From NCBI GenBank assembly GCA_041917055.1, contig JAYRYJ010000007.1:62001-126000 (forward strand): a stretch of 64,000 nucleotides of DNA, in the 5' to 3' direction. Below the pieces are notes generated by a model. The model was not told where the DNA came from. It ran no database searches and saw only the letters and a program-made list of their open reading frames with translations. The translations under genes were made by a program, and so were the position numbers. Shown piece after piece: positions 41,638-50,677 of the stretch. How positions within the stretch are numbered: the stretch's first letter is position 1; each line of letters opens with the position of its first letter. The DNA comes from Pseudaquidulcibacter sp041917055. GTDB taxonomy: Bacteria > Pseudomonadota > Alphaproteobacteria > Caulobacterales > Aquidulcibacteraceae.

Positions 41638-43107
41638 ATGAATTATCCGCCGCAACATGGTCGAATGCCGCAATATTCCCGCCAACCAAGCGAAAATCTT
41701 GGCTTGGGTGATTGGATTGCGATGTTGATGCGCGAATTATGGCTAATGTTTGCCGTGTTTTCCGTGATTTCGCTTCTAGGTATCGGCTTTGCCATGACCT
41801 TGCAAAAAAAATATACTGCGGAAGCGCGCCTTTCGGTCCTTATTGGTGACGAATATGTCTATACTTCGAATACTGGTCGTGCAGGAGAGGGGCAAGCACC
41901 GAAACAAGAAGAGATTGTCCAATCAGAAGTCGAAATTCTAACCTCCGCACAGGTTGCCGCGCGGGTCATTAAAGCAATCGGCCTCGAAAAAATATTTGAG
42001 CCAAAGGATTTGATAATCACCCAAGGGCCAAATACGCCGGAGCAACGATTTAATATTGGTGTCGAAGGTTTGCGCAAACAATTGAGCGCTTTCGCAACAC
42101 CAAATACAACGGTTATTAAAATCAGCCTTGCAAATAAGGACCCACAAATCGCCGCCGATTCCTTGAACAAATTATTAGACGAATACCTTATCTATCGGCG
42201 CGAAGTTCTGTTTGAGGATAGATCCGGCGCATTAGCTGATCAAACCAATGAATTTGCAACTGAACTTTCCGAAGTGCAATCACAATTAAGCGGGTTTTTG
42301 AGTGCAAATGGTCTGTCTGATTATGAGGCGGAGAAGATTTCCTTACAAAATCTACTTGCAACAGTGCGCCAAGATTTATTGACCACAATCTCGCGCCGTA
42401 TTGAGGCCGAGGGGCGCTATAATTCAACGGCAAAAAGTTTTGCTAAAGAGCCAAATCAAATCCAATTGAGTTTTGAAACCGATACTTCAAAACGCAAAAT
42501 CGAATTGCAATCTCAATTGGCGGAATTACTGACCAAATACACCGAAAATTCCCAACCTGTAATGGACTTAAAACGCAGAATTGCTGCTTTGGATGAAATT
42601 TTGGAATCTGAACAAGGTAAGAAGGCAGGCATTATCAAAACCGGTCCAAATCCGGTGCGTGATAGTTTGGCGACCGAAAGCGCGAAAACCAATGCCGAAG
42701 TTATTGCATTGAGAGAACGCGAACAGATTTTAAATCAACAAGTTGAAGATTTGCAAAAGCGCACAATGCAATTGGCTATGTTGCGCCCGGATTATGAAGA
42801 ATTAATTCGCAAGAAAACTGTCTTGGAAGAGCAAGTGAGACAATTTTCAACCCGCCAAGCGGCGGCAAAAGCTCAAACTGAATTAAATGCCATTTCAAAT
42901 GACAATATTCGTGTAATTCAAAGGGCAATCGTACCGACAAAAGGCAAAAGCATGAAGAAACTGGTCGCCATCGGTGCATTATTATTTGCAGGATTTTGCG
43001 GTTTGATAGCAGGCTTCATTCGTGCATTATCACGCAATGATCGCCCGGTTTCAAAATCAGTTTCTAATGCGCTTGGAATGCCAATTTTAGCGACCATAAC
43101 AAGATAA
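41638..43107 (+). CDS. Polysaccharide chain-length/co-polymerase protein (Wzz/HfsA-like)
   Basis: About 490 residues, with membrane helices near the N-terminus (LMFAVFSVISLLGIGFAM) and C-terminus (LVAIGALLFAGFCGLIAGFI) and a long periplasmic coiled coil between, the Wzz fold. SEVEILTSAQVAARVIKAIG and the late RPDYEELIRKKTVLEEQV and IQRAIVPTKGKSMKK segments are family marks. The tyrosine-kinase domain is not fused but encoded by the next gene, as in Caulobacter hfsA/hfsB. The start is uncertain: ATG 41638 is used, and an ATG at 41542 would add 32 doubtful residues. Confidence 0.85.
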   Translation: MNYPPQHGRMPQYSRQPSENLGLGDWIAMLMRELWLMFAVFSVISLLGIGFAMTLQKKYTAEARLSVLIGDEYVYTSNTGRAGEGQAPKQEEIVQSEVEILTSAQVAARVIKAIGLEKIFEPKDLIITQGPNTPEQRFNIGVEGLRKQLSAFATPNTTVIKISLANKDPQIAADSLNKLLDEYLIYRREVLFEDRSGALADQTNEFATELSEVQSQLSGFLSANGLSDYEAEKISLQNLLATVRQDLLTTISRRIEAEGRYNSTAKSFAKEPNQIQLSFETDTSKRKIELQSQLAELLTKYTENSQPVMDLKRRIAALDEILESEQGKKAGIIKTGPNPVRDSLATESAKTNAEVIALREREQILNQQVEDLQKRTMQLAMLRPDYEELIRKKTVLEEQVRQFSTRQAAAKAQTELNAISNDNIRVIQRAIVPTKGKSMKKLVAIGALLFAGFCGLIAGFIRALSRNDRPVSKSVSNALGMPILATITR

Positions 43108-43216
43108 TTCCTGCACCGCAGTAATATTGCGCAAACCCGCTTGCTTTGAAAATAGAATAATGGTCTTTTAATGTTGAAAGCTCAAGCTTTTCGCCTAATA
43201 TTATTTTTGAAACAAT

Positions 43217-43855
43217 ATGGATAATTCGAACGACTTGAATAATGTTTGGGCCGCAATGGCAAGCCACTTAGCTATTGGTGGTGCAAATATTATGTTTGTC
43301 GGGCTTTGTCAGGGTGATGGAACCTCGAAAATTGCTGCCAATTTTGCAAGGCTTTGCGCATCGCGTGCGGCGGGGGCGGTTTGGCTTTTGGATTTAGATT
43401 TTTATAATAACGGTCAATTTGCGCGAATTGCCAATGCTAATGTTAAGGTTACAGGGCCTTTTGACATGACATTTGGGCAAAAACCGTTTTGGCATTTAAC
43501 GCCATATTCTCAAGACGATAAGGGCGCAGTTTCGGGATACCGAATTGGTGAATCCCGACTTTTTGTTTCCAAATTTCGCCGCGAATTATTAAAACCAAAC
43601 CAAGTTCTACAAATCGCGTGCCAACCAAATTATTGGGCAGCGGTAAAGCAAAAGATTGAAGTGACCATTATTGATGCCCCACCGATTTCACAATCGCGCG
43701 CCGCATTTGCATTGATTCCTGATACTGATGCGATAGTTTTAGTCATAGATGCCGATAATGGCGACCCCGATGCGGCGATGGAATTAAAAAGTGAAATCGA
43801 AGCCAAGGGCGGCAATTGTTTGGGTGCAATTTTGGTATCCTCACAAATTGCTTGA
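43217..43855 (+). CDS. HfsB-like BY-kinase homologue with altered P-loop
   Basis: A 212-residue protein with the MinD/BY-kinase fold of polysaccharide regulators. VGLCQGDGTSKIAANFARL stands where Wzc-type kinases have GEGKS: the P-loop Lys is replaced by Thr36. VWLLDLDFYNNG is the Walker A' position and VTIIDAPP the Walker B. The Tyr-rich autophosphorylated tail is absent. It probably works as a non-catalytic partner of the HfsA-like protein, as HfsB does for HfsA. It follows the hfsA-like gene by 109 bases. Confidence 0.75.
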   Translation: MDNSNDLNNVWAAMASHLAIGGANIMFVGLCQGDGTSKIAANFARLCASRAAGAVWLLDLDFYNNGQFARIANANVKVTGPFDMTFGQKPFWHLTPYSQDDKGAVSGYRIGESRLFVSKFRRELLKPNQVLQIACQPNYWAAVKQKIEVTIIDAPPISQSRAAFALIPDTDAIVLVIDADNGDPDAAMELKSEIEAKGGNCLGAILVSSQIA

Positions 43856-43949
43856 AAAAATTGCCTAAAAACTTACTCGAGAGAAATATGCGCTGATGAA
43901 ATGCGCTAAATGTATTGTCTTTTAGTCTTTAGCAATTATTAGATTGGCA

Positions 43950-45146
43950 ATGCAGTCCCGCCCGACCCCCAATAAAAATAATATTAAAGGCGTCAAAAAC
44001 ACGCGTAAATGGCGCGACATTGGGCAGCGCGAGAAAAAAATTTGGTTTATTGAAAGTCTTGGCTTTACGATTGCACTCTTAATTCTAAGCGCGCAATTTT
44101 GGCGCTATTTTTCATTAAGTGTTTTTGGGACGGAAATTGACACTCAAAGTCAAGAATTAGTAATTCTCCGCACTTCGATTATGACATTAGGAATAATTGT
44201 GATTGCCGTTCAATTTAACGCCGCGATTTCAATATTTTTGCGCAATATAGGCGTGTTTCCAATTGTGACTTTGGCCTTCATTTCGGTCGTTTGGTCGATA
44301 AATGCACCGCAAACCTTGCAACATTCACTTCTGCTTTTATTGCTAATCATATTCGCGACCGCGATTGCAATTCGTTATGAAGCCTCCAAGTCTTCATCTT
44401 TAATGGCAATTTGCACAATCCTGATTGTCGGGTTTGAGTTTTTGAATGTATCGGGCAATCGCTATTTAATCCTGTCAGATTATAAAATACCAGGCGTCGC
44501 GACAGCATTGGTATTCTCAGTTTGGGCCGCAATCGAAAATAATAAATGGCGTTCGGTCTATATTTTGGCCGCATTCATCTTGTTGGTTGTCGGAATAATA
44601 ACCAAATCAACTGGATTGGAAATTACAATAGTCGGATTAATTTGTGGCGGCCTATTGTTTGTTGCATTGAAATTTGTTCCCGATTCCCCATTACGCATGA
44701 GCTTGGTCGTTGTAATTCTCATGTGCTATTTCGCTTATATGCTCACAAGATTTGGAATGTCCGCCGCAAATGCTTTGGATGAGTTTTTTTCTCAGTCCAA
44801 TAATTCGCTACAAGGATTTGGTTTTGGCACAAATGGTAGTTCAATTTTTGCTAAATTTGTGACAGGTCTAGGACTATTGGGCATTATGGCGATCGCATTA
44901 TATATATTGATCGGCATAATAATTGGCGTTTTTGCAGTTTCAGAACCAAAAGCGGCCCTGTCAGCATTTTTTGGCCTATTGGGAATTTTAATCTTCAGAC
45001 CGAAAGAAATAGATTTTATTAGCGTCGAAATAATTGGGTTTTTAGTCGCTTATAATATTCTATTGCGGGGTTTTGGAACGCAAAGAATTCGCCGCCCAAA
45101 TAATCCGCCAAAGGCGCGCACCCGCCGCACGAATTTTCACGGGTAA
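43950..45146 (+). CDS. Polysaccharide polymerase, O-antigen ligase/Wzy type (HfsC-like)
   Basis: About 398 residues with around ten hydrophobic segments after a basic N-terminus (NIKGVKNTRKWRDIGQREKK). The large loop before FGFGTNGSSIFAKF and the layout are those of Wzy/WaaL proteins, which join undecaprenyl-linked units. Placed after hfsA/hfsB-like genes, it fits the polymerase HfsC/HfsI. The ATG at 43950 is preferred over the TTG two codons upstream. Its last 87 bases overlap the convergent glycosyltransferase gene. Confidence 0.75.
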   Translation: MQSRPTPNKNNIKGVKNTRKWRDIGQREKKIWFIESLGFTIALLILSAQFWRYFSLSVFGTEIDTQSQELVILRTSIMTLGIIVIAVQFNAAISIFLRNIGVFPIVTLAFISVVWSINAPQTLQHSLLLLLLIIFATAIAIRYEASKSSSLMAICTILIVGFEFLNVSGNRYLILSDYKIPGVATALVFSVWAAIENNKWRSVYILAAFILLVVGIITKSTGLEITIVGLICGGLLFVALKFVPDSPLRMSLVVVILMCYFAYMLTRFGMSAANALDEFFSQSNNSLQGFGFGTNGSSIFAKFVTGLGLLGIMAIALYILIGIIIGVFAVSEPKAALSAFFGLLGILIFRPKEIDFISVEIIGFLVAYNILLRGFGTQRIRRPNNPPKARTRRTNFHG

Positions 45147-46025
45147 AGCCTCGCAAAGTGCAAACCATTTCGCGATCGGTGCAAATAGGGTTAATAACGG
45201 GATATGCGAAAACCAACGCGCCAATCTCGTTGAACCTAAATATAACATTTGCGGATGGCGTGAAGTTATGTGCCGAAAATTTGGTGCTGCATTTTTGAAT
45301 TTATGCAAAATAACTTCGGCCGCATCAATGCCTAAATGTGTGGCGGCATTTTCAAAATGAACCACGGCATATTTAGCGGCATTGGCGCGCAATGCCCAAT
45401 CAACATCCTCCCAACCCCAACCAACGAAGCCATTGTCAAATGGCACCAATTGCATAATTTCGCGGCGTACTAACAGGTTTGAAGTCGCCACCGCAACCGG
45501 CCCGCGTTCATTTCGTTCAAGTGCATTTAGACAATCAATTCGCCCCGCCAATTCACGCGCCAATGCGTATTTCTTTTCTTGCGAAGCCTGTCGCATTGAA
45601 AATCCGCCATAGGCAATTGTCGGGCCGGTTCTATCGATAAAATCGCGCCATTTGGCAATAAAATTCGGGCAATCCGGCAACATGTCTGAATCGAGGAACA
45701 GAATATAGGGTGCGACTGAATTCTCTATCAATGCATTGCGCGCGGCACTACGCCCGCAATTTTGTTTGAATTGCAGAAACAATGCGGCAATCGGCATTGC
45801 CATTATTTTTTCTTCTAGAATCTGGCTCAAACTTGAATCTTGTGAACCGTCGTCGATCAAAACAAATTCAATATCGTTTTTGATTTCTGATGTTGTAAGT
45901 TCCTTAACAATTGCATCCAATAAAGGGGAGGGGTCGTTTTTATAGACGGGTGTTACAATCGCTATTTTAAGATTTTCAGGCTTTAACGCGATTTTGTTGC
46001 GGATTTTTATGAGATTTTGGTCCAT
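45060..46025 (-). CDS. Family 2 glycosyltransferase (HfsG-like)
   Basis: A 321-residue GT-A glycosyltransferase. AIVTPVYKNDPSPLLDAIV starts the nucleotide fold, FVLIDDGSQDSS holds the first Asp, NCGRSAARNALI follows, and LFLDSDMLPD is the DxD metal site. FVGWGWEDVDWALRAN is the catalytic-base region typical of chondroitin-polymerase-like GT2 proteins. It follows the flippase gene with no gap. The hfsE-F-G gene order of Caulobacter supports a holdfast-type role. It overlaps the polymerase gene tail to tail by 87 bases. Confidence 0.82.
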   Translation of the reverse strand: MDQNLIKIRNKIALKPENLKIAIVTPVYKNDPSPLLDAIVKELTTSEIKNDIEFVLIDDGSQDSSLSQILEEKIMAMPIAALFLQFKQNCGRSAARNALIENSVAPYILFLDSDMLPDCPNFIAKWRDFIDRTGPTIAYGGFSMRQASQEKKYALARELAGRIDCLNALERNERGPVAVATSNLLVRREIMQLVPFDNGFVGWGWEDVDWALRANAAKYAVVHFENAATHLGIDAAEVILHKFKNAAPNFRHITSRHPQMLYLGSTRLARWFSHIPLLTLFAPIAKWFALCEALPVKIRAAGARLWRIIWAANSLRSKTPQ

Positions 46026-47462
46026 TTATTTTCCCAATCGCGATTTTAGAATTTGCAGAACTTTTTGGCGCGATTGCGCGAAATCTAGCCAAAGTGCCAT
46101 CAAAGCGTAAACCAAGGCGCCAAGCCCCGCTTTTAACACCAATTCAATAATGCCGCCAAACGCCGGCAGTGCAAAAACCGCCGCGCACATTGCGGCAATT
46201 GCCAAAGCAATTTTCCCCATTTCCAACCATGGAATCGGCATTTTGACATATTTTCGACCAATAAAAGCAAATAGCAAAAGCCCCGCTGCATAGGAAATTA
46301 TGGTGGATGCAATCGCGCCATTAATCCCGATTTTAGGCAATAATAGGAAATTGAGGCTGATGTTCAATAAAGTCGGAAAAACCAATAAAACCACCCTTTG
46401 CCCAACTTTGCGTGACAGAAGGAAAGCGTCAGAAAAATATTCGCTCATTCCAAATAAAAGGCTGCCCATTGCGATAAAAGGCGCAATATAGGTTGCGTCA
46501 TCACGCATTTCAGGTCCGATTAAAATTTCGCACAAAGGCGCACTTACAAGCGCAATTCCAAACGCAGCAGGCGCGCCAATCGCGAGTTTTAAAGAAAAAC
46601 TATTGATTGCCGCTTTTTCAAATTCGCTTTTATCGCCACTTTCAAAAGCGTTTACTAATAATGGGAATGTTACGCTACTGGCCCAAAAGAAAACGATATC
46701 GAGGATACGCGCGGCAACTTGATAACCGGCGGTATAGGCGCCGACTTTGGCATCGCCCAATATTGCAGAAATAACAAAACGATCACCATTGTTCAAAATT
46801 GTATTAAGTATCAATGCGATTGCAATGCCATAGCCATATTTCAAGTATTCTGTGAATAAAGGCTTTTGGAATGTTCCGCCTTTGGCGTGAGATAGAATGG
46901 CGGGGATTTCAAAGGCCAAGGCAATAAATGCGGCAATCAATACCGCAACAAATGGCCCATCTTGTTTCATTTCCAAAACCATCACGCCAAAAACGGTGAA
47001 AACGAAACCCAAAATAATGTTTAAGGATTCAATCGAGGCAAAGCGCATAGATTGCAAATCCATGCGCCGAGTTTCAAGGCCGATTTTCAAAAGAGATTTG
47101 ACCATTGCGCCTGCAAATGCTGCCCCGATTGCCATGTGTGTCGCCCTATCGGCAGGGAAAAACATTAAGACGATTAGCGAAAAAATGGAAAATAATGCGC
47201 AATTTGCGACGTAAGAAATCAGCAAAGTCGCGAAATGGTTGGCAGTATTTTTATCTTCTCGCGCGCGGGCATAAAACCTTCCGGCTGAAGCCTCGACCCA
47301 GGTCAAAAATACATAATAAAAAATCGTCCCGGCAGTAAAGATAAGACCAAAGCGACCATATTCCTCATCACTCAAATACCGCGTAAGAATTGCGACGGTA
47401 CCGAAACTGGATATAAGTTGCGCTAAATTGGGTAGAAGATACGCAAAAAGATGCTTTTTCAT
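46026..47462 (-). CDS. Polysaccharide flippase (Wzx/HfsF-like)
   Basis: A 478-residue MOP-superfamily membrane protein with about 14 hydrophobic segments. It starts KKHLFAYLLPNLAQLISSFG and has FGLIFTAGTIFYYVFLTWVE, NNGDRFVISAILGDAKVGAY and FLLLPKIGINGAIASTIIS, all usual Wzx features. It should move undecaprenyl-diphosphate-linked oligosaccharide to the periplasmic side. It starts 3 bases after the HfsE-like stop. Confidence 0.87.
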   Translation of the reverse strand: MKKHLFAYLLPNLAQLISSFGTVAILTRYLSDEEYGRFGLIFTAGTIFYYVFLTWVEASAGRFYARAREDKNTANHFATLLISYVANCALFSIFSLIVLMFFPADRATHMAIGAAFAGAMVKSLLKIGLETRRMDLQSMRFASIESLNIILGFVFTVFGVMVLEMKQDGPFVAVLIAAFIALAFEIPAILSHAKGGTFQKPLFTEYLKYGYGIAIALILNTILNNGDRFVISAILGDAKVGAYTAGYQVAARILDIVFFWASSVTFPLLVNAFESGDKSEFEKAAINSFSLKLAIGAPAAFGIALVSAPLCEILIGPEMRDDATYIAPFIAMGSLLFGMSEYFSDAFLLSRKVGQRVVLLVFPTLLNISLNFLLLPKIGINGAIASTIISYAAGLLLFAFIGRKYVKMPIPWLEMGKIALAIAAMCAAVFALPAFGGIIELVLKAGLGALVYALMALWLDFAQSRQKVLQILKSRLGK

Positions 47463-47465
47463 TTA

Positions 47466-48956
47466 TTATCGTATCTTTGATTTATCGCCCAGAAGTGACG
47501 GTATGGTCATAAGGATTATATAAATATCCATCCAAAAATTGGAATTATCTATATAATGAGTGTCAAACCTTACCCGTTCTGCCACATCTTCAGGGGTGTG
47601 AACCGGCCCACGAGAGCCGTGAATAGCCGCCCAGCCGGTAATACCCGGCTTAATTCTATGGCGATGGGCATAATCGGAAACCAGTTTTTCGCTTAAATCG
47701 TCGCCGGTTCTCATGCCAATTGCGTGCGGACGTGGGCCGACCAATGACATATCGCCAAGAAGCACGTTGAATAATTGCGGCAATTCGTCAATCGAAGTTT
47801 TTCTTATGAATTTTCCGACTTTAGTGACGCGTGGATCGTCTTTTGTAACTTGTTGCTCTGCCTTAAAATCACTCATGTCGGTGCGCATTGAGCGGAATTT
47901 CCAACACATGAATGATTGATTGTTAAAGCCGTGTCGTGGTTGACGAAAGAAAACCGGACCTTTGGATTCTAATTTAATTGCAATGGCAGTGATAATCATT
48001 ATCGGGCTTAATAGAAGCAGCGCAATTGAACCTATTAGCAAATCCTGAATTCGTTTCCAAAAAGCGCGTCTCGCATCTTCCGGCGAACCTGAAACATAGG
48101 CAATCGGCAATGAACCGAGTTTACCGATTGTTGTGCCATCGCTTTCAAAACCCTGCATATCAATTGCTAATACCAATTTATTTGGCATGGAGCGTAATTT
48201 TTCAACTAATTGCACAACGCGCTTTTGCGCTGCACTTGAAACCGTAATTATTACGCGATCCACACTTGGAAGATGTTCCCATTCCATAAGGTTTTCTAAA
48301 TCGCCGATGACTTTCACATTGCCAATTGTTTTAGGGGCGCGACCCAAACGGTCGTCAAAAATCCCAAGGAAATTAATATCACTTAAATGGCGCTTATCTT
48401 CAATTAGACGCTTTGCCTGTTCGGTTGCGCCGACAATTACGACATTCATTGAAAAGAAGCCGATCGCACTCAATTGCCCCACCAAATAGGCCGCAAACAT
48501 ATGCATCAATGAAACTATCAGTCCCGCTAAAACCGTAATAAAAATAGCCTCTCCCGCGCATTCGCTTAAGGGGCGCGCCGAAATTTGTGAAATCATAAGG
48601 GCAAAAAGAGTATTCAAAGGAATTGCGATCACCACTGCGCCCAATGAGCGGAAAAAATGTTTTATTGGGCTTGGATTTTGTGAAAATCTGAACAAATCAT
48701 TTTCGCGCATCACCCACCAAAGTCCAAGGCCCGCAAAACCCATAGGCATTGAAATCGCCAATGACGCCGCCAAAAGCCTATCAGCGGTATAAAGGCGCAA
48801 AACCACTGCCATAACGAATGCAATGACGAAAATATCGACAACTTCTAAAGCGCGCGCAAAACTTGAACGGTAAAAGCGCGCACCACGCGCCGCAGACTTT
48901 GCACCATTTGGTGCGATATTTTCGGAAACTGGACGGGTTGGGTTTGTTGGTATCAT
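47466..48956 (-). CDS. Polyprenyl-phosphate sugar phosphotransferase (HfsE/WbaP-like)
   Basis: A 496-residue initiating transferase that loads a sugar phosphate on undecaprenyl phosphate. Four N-terminal membrane segments are followed by a CoA-binding-like Rossmann region (VVIVGATEQAKRLIEDKRHL), a fifth hydrophobic helix (DLLIGSIALLLLSPIMI) and the catalytic core: FRQPRHGFNNQSFMCWKFRS, RKTSIDELPQLFNVLLGDMS, LVGPRPHA. The ATG at 48956 is chosen because GAGG lies 5 bases before. It is the first gene of the minus-strand hfsE-F-G-like operon. Confidence 0.9.
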   Translation of the reverse strand: MIPTNPTRPVSENIAPNGAKSAARGARFYRSSFARALEVVDIFVIAFVMAVVLRLYTADRLLAASLAISMPMGFAGLGLWWVMRENDLFRFSQNPSPIKHFFRSLGAVVIAIPLNTLFALMISQISARPLSECAGEAIFITVLAGLIVSLMHMFAAYLVGQLSAIGFFSMNVVIVGATEQAKRLIEDKRHLSDINFLGIFDDRLGRAPKTIGNVKVIGDLENLMEWEHLPSVDRVIITVSSAAQKRVVQLVEKLRSMPNKLVLAIDMQGFESDGTTIGKLGSLPIAYVSGSPEDARRAFWKRIQDLLIGSIALLLLSPIMIITAIAIKLESKGPVFFRQPRHGFNNQSFMCWKFRSMRTDMSDFKAEQQVTKDDPRVTKVGKFIRKTSIDELPQLFNVLLGDMSLVGPRPHAIGMRTGDDLSEKLVSDYAHRHRIKPGITGWAAIHGSRGPVHTPEDVAERVRFDTHYIDNSNFWMDIYIILMTIPSLLGDKSKIR

Positions 48957-49197
48957 TATGACCTCGTAACCCAATAATACAACACACTTGTATCAATCGG
49001 GTTAATAATAAAGCAAAATTTCCATCCCTTTGGCCTCTTTATCACTTTGATTGCATTGAATAAACAATTTTTGTGCATTACCAAACGGTCAAAACTGTGC
49101 AAAATCTTGCCACCCAGTCTTGGCAATCGAAATAGCATAGTCTAATTGAACCATTAAAGAAGGTGGAATTGATGCCACCTTTTTTGACTAAAATTAC

Positions 49198-49288
49198 GGA
49201 GACGTGGCCGAGAGGCTGAAGGCACTCGTTTGCTAAATGAGCGTGGTCCAAAAGGCCACCGAGGGTTCGAATCCCTCCGTCTCCGCCA
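49198..49288 (+). tRNA. tRNA-Ser (anticodon GCT)
   Basis: The acceptor stem GGAGACG pairs with CGTCTCC, then G and an encoded CCA (49286-49288). The D-arm is GGCCGAGAGGCTGAAGGC. The anticodon stem-loop CTCGT-TTGCTAA-ATGAG places GCT at 49232-49234. A long variable arm and the T-arm GGGTTCGAATCCC are present. The class II shape and length of 91 bases fit serine tRNA reading AGC/AGT codons. Confidence 0.97.
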
Positions 49289-49311
49289 GTTTTTGTGATT
49301 TCTAAATCACT

Positions 49312-49349
49312 AAAAAAAGGGCGGCATGTTTGCCGCCCGTTTCTTTTTT
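49312..49349. terminator. Bidirectional rho-independent terminator
   Basis: AAAAAAA-GGGCGGCA-TGTT-TGCCGCCC-GTTTCTTTTTT: an eight-pair GC stem with a T-run on each strand. It can end tRNA-Ser transcription on the plus strand and the TIGR02300 gene on the minus strand. A smaller hairpin, GTGATT-TCTA-AATCAC, lies just upstream at 49295-49310. Confidence 0.85.
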
Positions 49350-49353
49350 CCGA

Positions 49354-49869
49354 CTATTTTAATTCCGGATCGTCTTCGTCTATTTCTAGCGAAGCTAGTT
49401 CTTCTTCGAATAATTCGTCGTCGCCTTCTAGGAATGGGACTTCTTCTTCTACTATTGCTTCGTCTTCGTCCAATTCTTGTTCGGAGAAGCCTTCAGGGAT
49501 TGCGTCGCCGCCGCCGCCGGGAATGTCGCTTTCATCGTCCAATTCGTCGCCCATAATCAATTCAGGCTCATCGATATTTTCGATATCAAGTTCTTTTGTC
49601 ACTTCCTCGCTATCGACTTCTTCTTCCTCTGCATCAGGGTCGATGGCTTTGACTTTGATTGCTTGATCATCGTCTTCATCTTCCATTGGGGTTTCTTCGA
49701 TATCAAGCGCGCTCATACGTTGGGCTTGGCGAGCGGCCAATAATTCTTCATTCAATGGGTCAAACGAATTGCCGCATTTTGGGCAAACCGCAGGGCGGCG
49801 ACCAAGGTCATAAAATTTCGCGCCGCAAGAAAGGCACAATTGCTTTTCGCCTAAATCAATTTTTGGCAA
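49354..49869 (-). CDS. TIGR02300 family (FYDLN acid domain) protein
   Basis: A 171-residue protein of the alphaproteobacterial TIGR02300 family. The N-terminus holds a zinc ribbon, LCLSCGAKFYDLGRRPAVCP ending CPKCG, with the FYDLN-like FYDLG motif. The rest is strongly acidic, with runs of Asp/Glu. The function is unknown; a role linked to ribosomes or RNA has been suggested only by context. In many alphaproteobacteria it lies next to aroA-cmk-rpsA; here a toxin-antitoxin module lies between it and cmk. Confidence 0.92.
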   Translation of the reverse strand: MPKIDLGEKQLCLSCGAKFYDLGRRPAVCPKCGNSFDPLNEELLAARQAQRMSALDIEETPMEDEDDDQAIKVKAIDPDAEEEEVDSEEVTKELDIENIDEPELIMGDELDDESDIPGGGGDAIPEGFSEQELDEDEAIVEEEVPFLEGDDELFEEELASLEIDEDDPELK

Positions 49870-49960
49870 GTTGAAAACTCCTTAAATTTCGGCAATCCGC
49901 CTGCCATTAAGATTGAATTTTGTCAAAGGACTTAGGCCATTTTTGCTGTAAATTTTTTGG

Positions 49961-49986
49961 TGATATCAATGCAATCATTGATATCA
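49961..49986. promoter_or_regulatory. Perfect inverted-repeat operator upstream of FitAB
   Basis: TGATATCAATG-CAAT-CATTGATATCA is a perfect 11-base inverted repeat with a four-base spacer, ending 26 bases before the FitA start. FitA-type ribbon-helix-helix antitoxins bind such palindromes with the FitB toxin to repress their operon. Confidence 0.8.
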
Positions 49987-50012
49987 AACGAGATTAGTGC
50001 TAAGAGGGAACT

Positions 50013-50258
50013 ATGGCAGCTATTACAATTCGAAATATCGAACCCGAAGTCAAAGAACGTTTAAGGGTACGCGCCGCGCAAAACGGTCGGTCAATGGAAG
50101 AGGAATTACGCACTTTAATTAATCGCGAGTTTGGCGGTGTGAAAGGCGGTGAATTATTCAAATGGTTTCGCGACAATTTTTCAGGGGAGAATGGTGTCGA
50201 ACTGGAAATTCCGCCACGTGGAAATAATCGCCCCGACATTGACTTCTCTGACTACTAA
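50013..50258 (+). CDS. FitA-like ribbon-helix-helix antitoxin
   Basis: An 81-residue protein with an N-terminal RHH DNA-binding domain: AAITIRNIEPEVKERLRVRA, then NGRSMEEELRTLINREF. The C-terminal segment, rich in charged and aromatic residues (NNRPDIDFSDY), should block the toxin active site. AGAGGGAA precedes the ATG. It leads a three-gene operon and is followed after 2 bases by the toxin. Confidence 0.9.
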   Translation: MAAITIRNIEPEVKERLRVRAAQNGRSMEEELRTLINREFGGVKGGELFKWFRDNFSGENGVELEIPPRGNNRPDIDFSDY

Positions 50259-50260
50259 TA

Positions 50261-50677
50261 ATGATTTATGTTTTAGACACAAATGTTGTATCGGAAATGA
50301 TGAAGCCGATAATCCATCAAGTGTTTTCTAATTGGGTTTTTGAAGCGCAAAATGAAATTCAATTCATAAGCTCAATAAGTATATTCGAAATTGAAAAAGG
50401 CATTCAACTTCTTCCAGAAGGAAGGCGAAAGAAGGGTTTGATTGAAACCTTTGGAAGAGTTTCAACCAAATTTGAAATTCTAAAATTTGATGAATATTGT
50501 GCGTTTCATGCAGCAGAATTTTATTCTTTTCGCAAATCGAAAGGCTTCATGCCAAGCGGCGAAGACATGATGATTGCCGGAATTTGTGCAAAACACGGCG
50601 CGGCTTTGGCAACGCGAAATGTTAAGGATTTTGAAGGTCTGTCGATTGAGGTCGTAAATCCTTGGGGAGAAATTTAG
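50261..50677 (+). CDS. FitB-like PIN-domain toxin (VapC family)
   Basis: A 138-residue PIN-domain ribonuclease. The acidic metal-site residues are D6 in YVLDTNVVSEMMKP, the Glu in SISIFEIEKGIQLL, the Asp in PSGEDMMIAGICAKH and the Asp in ATRNVKDFEGL. FitB/VapC toxins cut tRNA or other RNA. It ends with the TAG that overlaps the GTG start of the DUF4062 gene. Confidence 0.9.
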   Translation: MIYVLDTNVVSEMMKPIIHQVFSNWVFEAQNEIQFISSISIFEIEKGIQLLPEGRRKKGLIETFGRVSTKFEILKFDEYCAFHAAEFYSFRKSKGFMPSGEDMMIAGICAKHGAALATRNVKDFEGLSIEVVNPWGEI

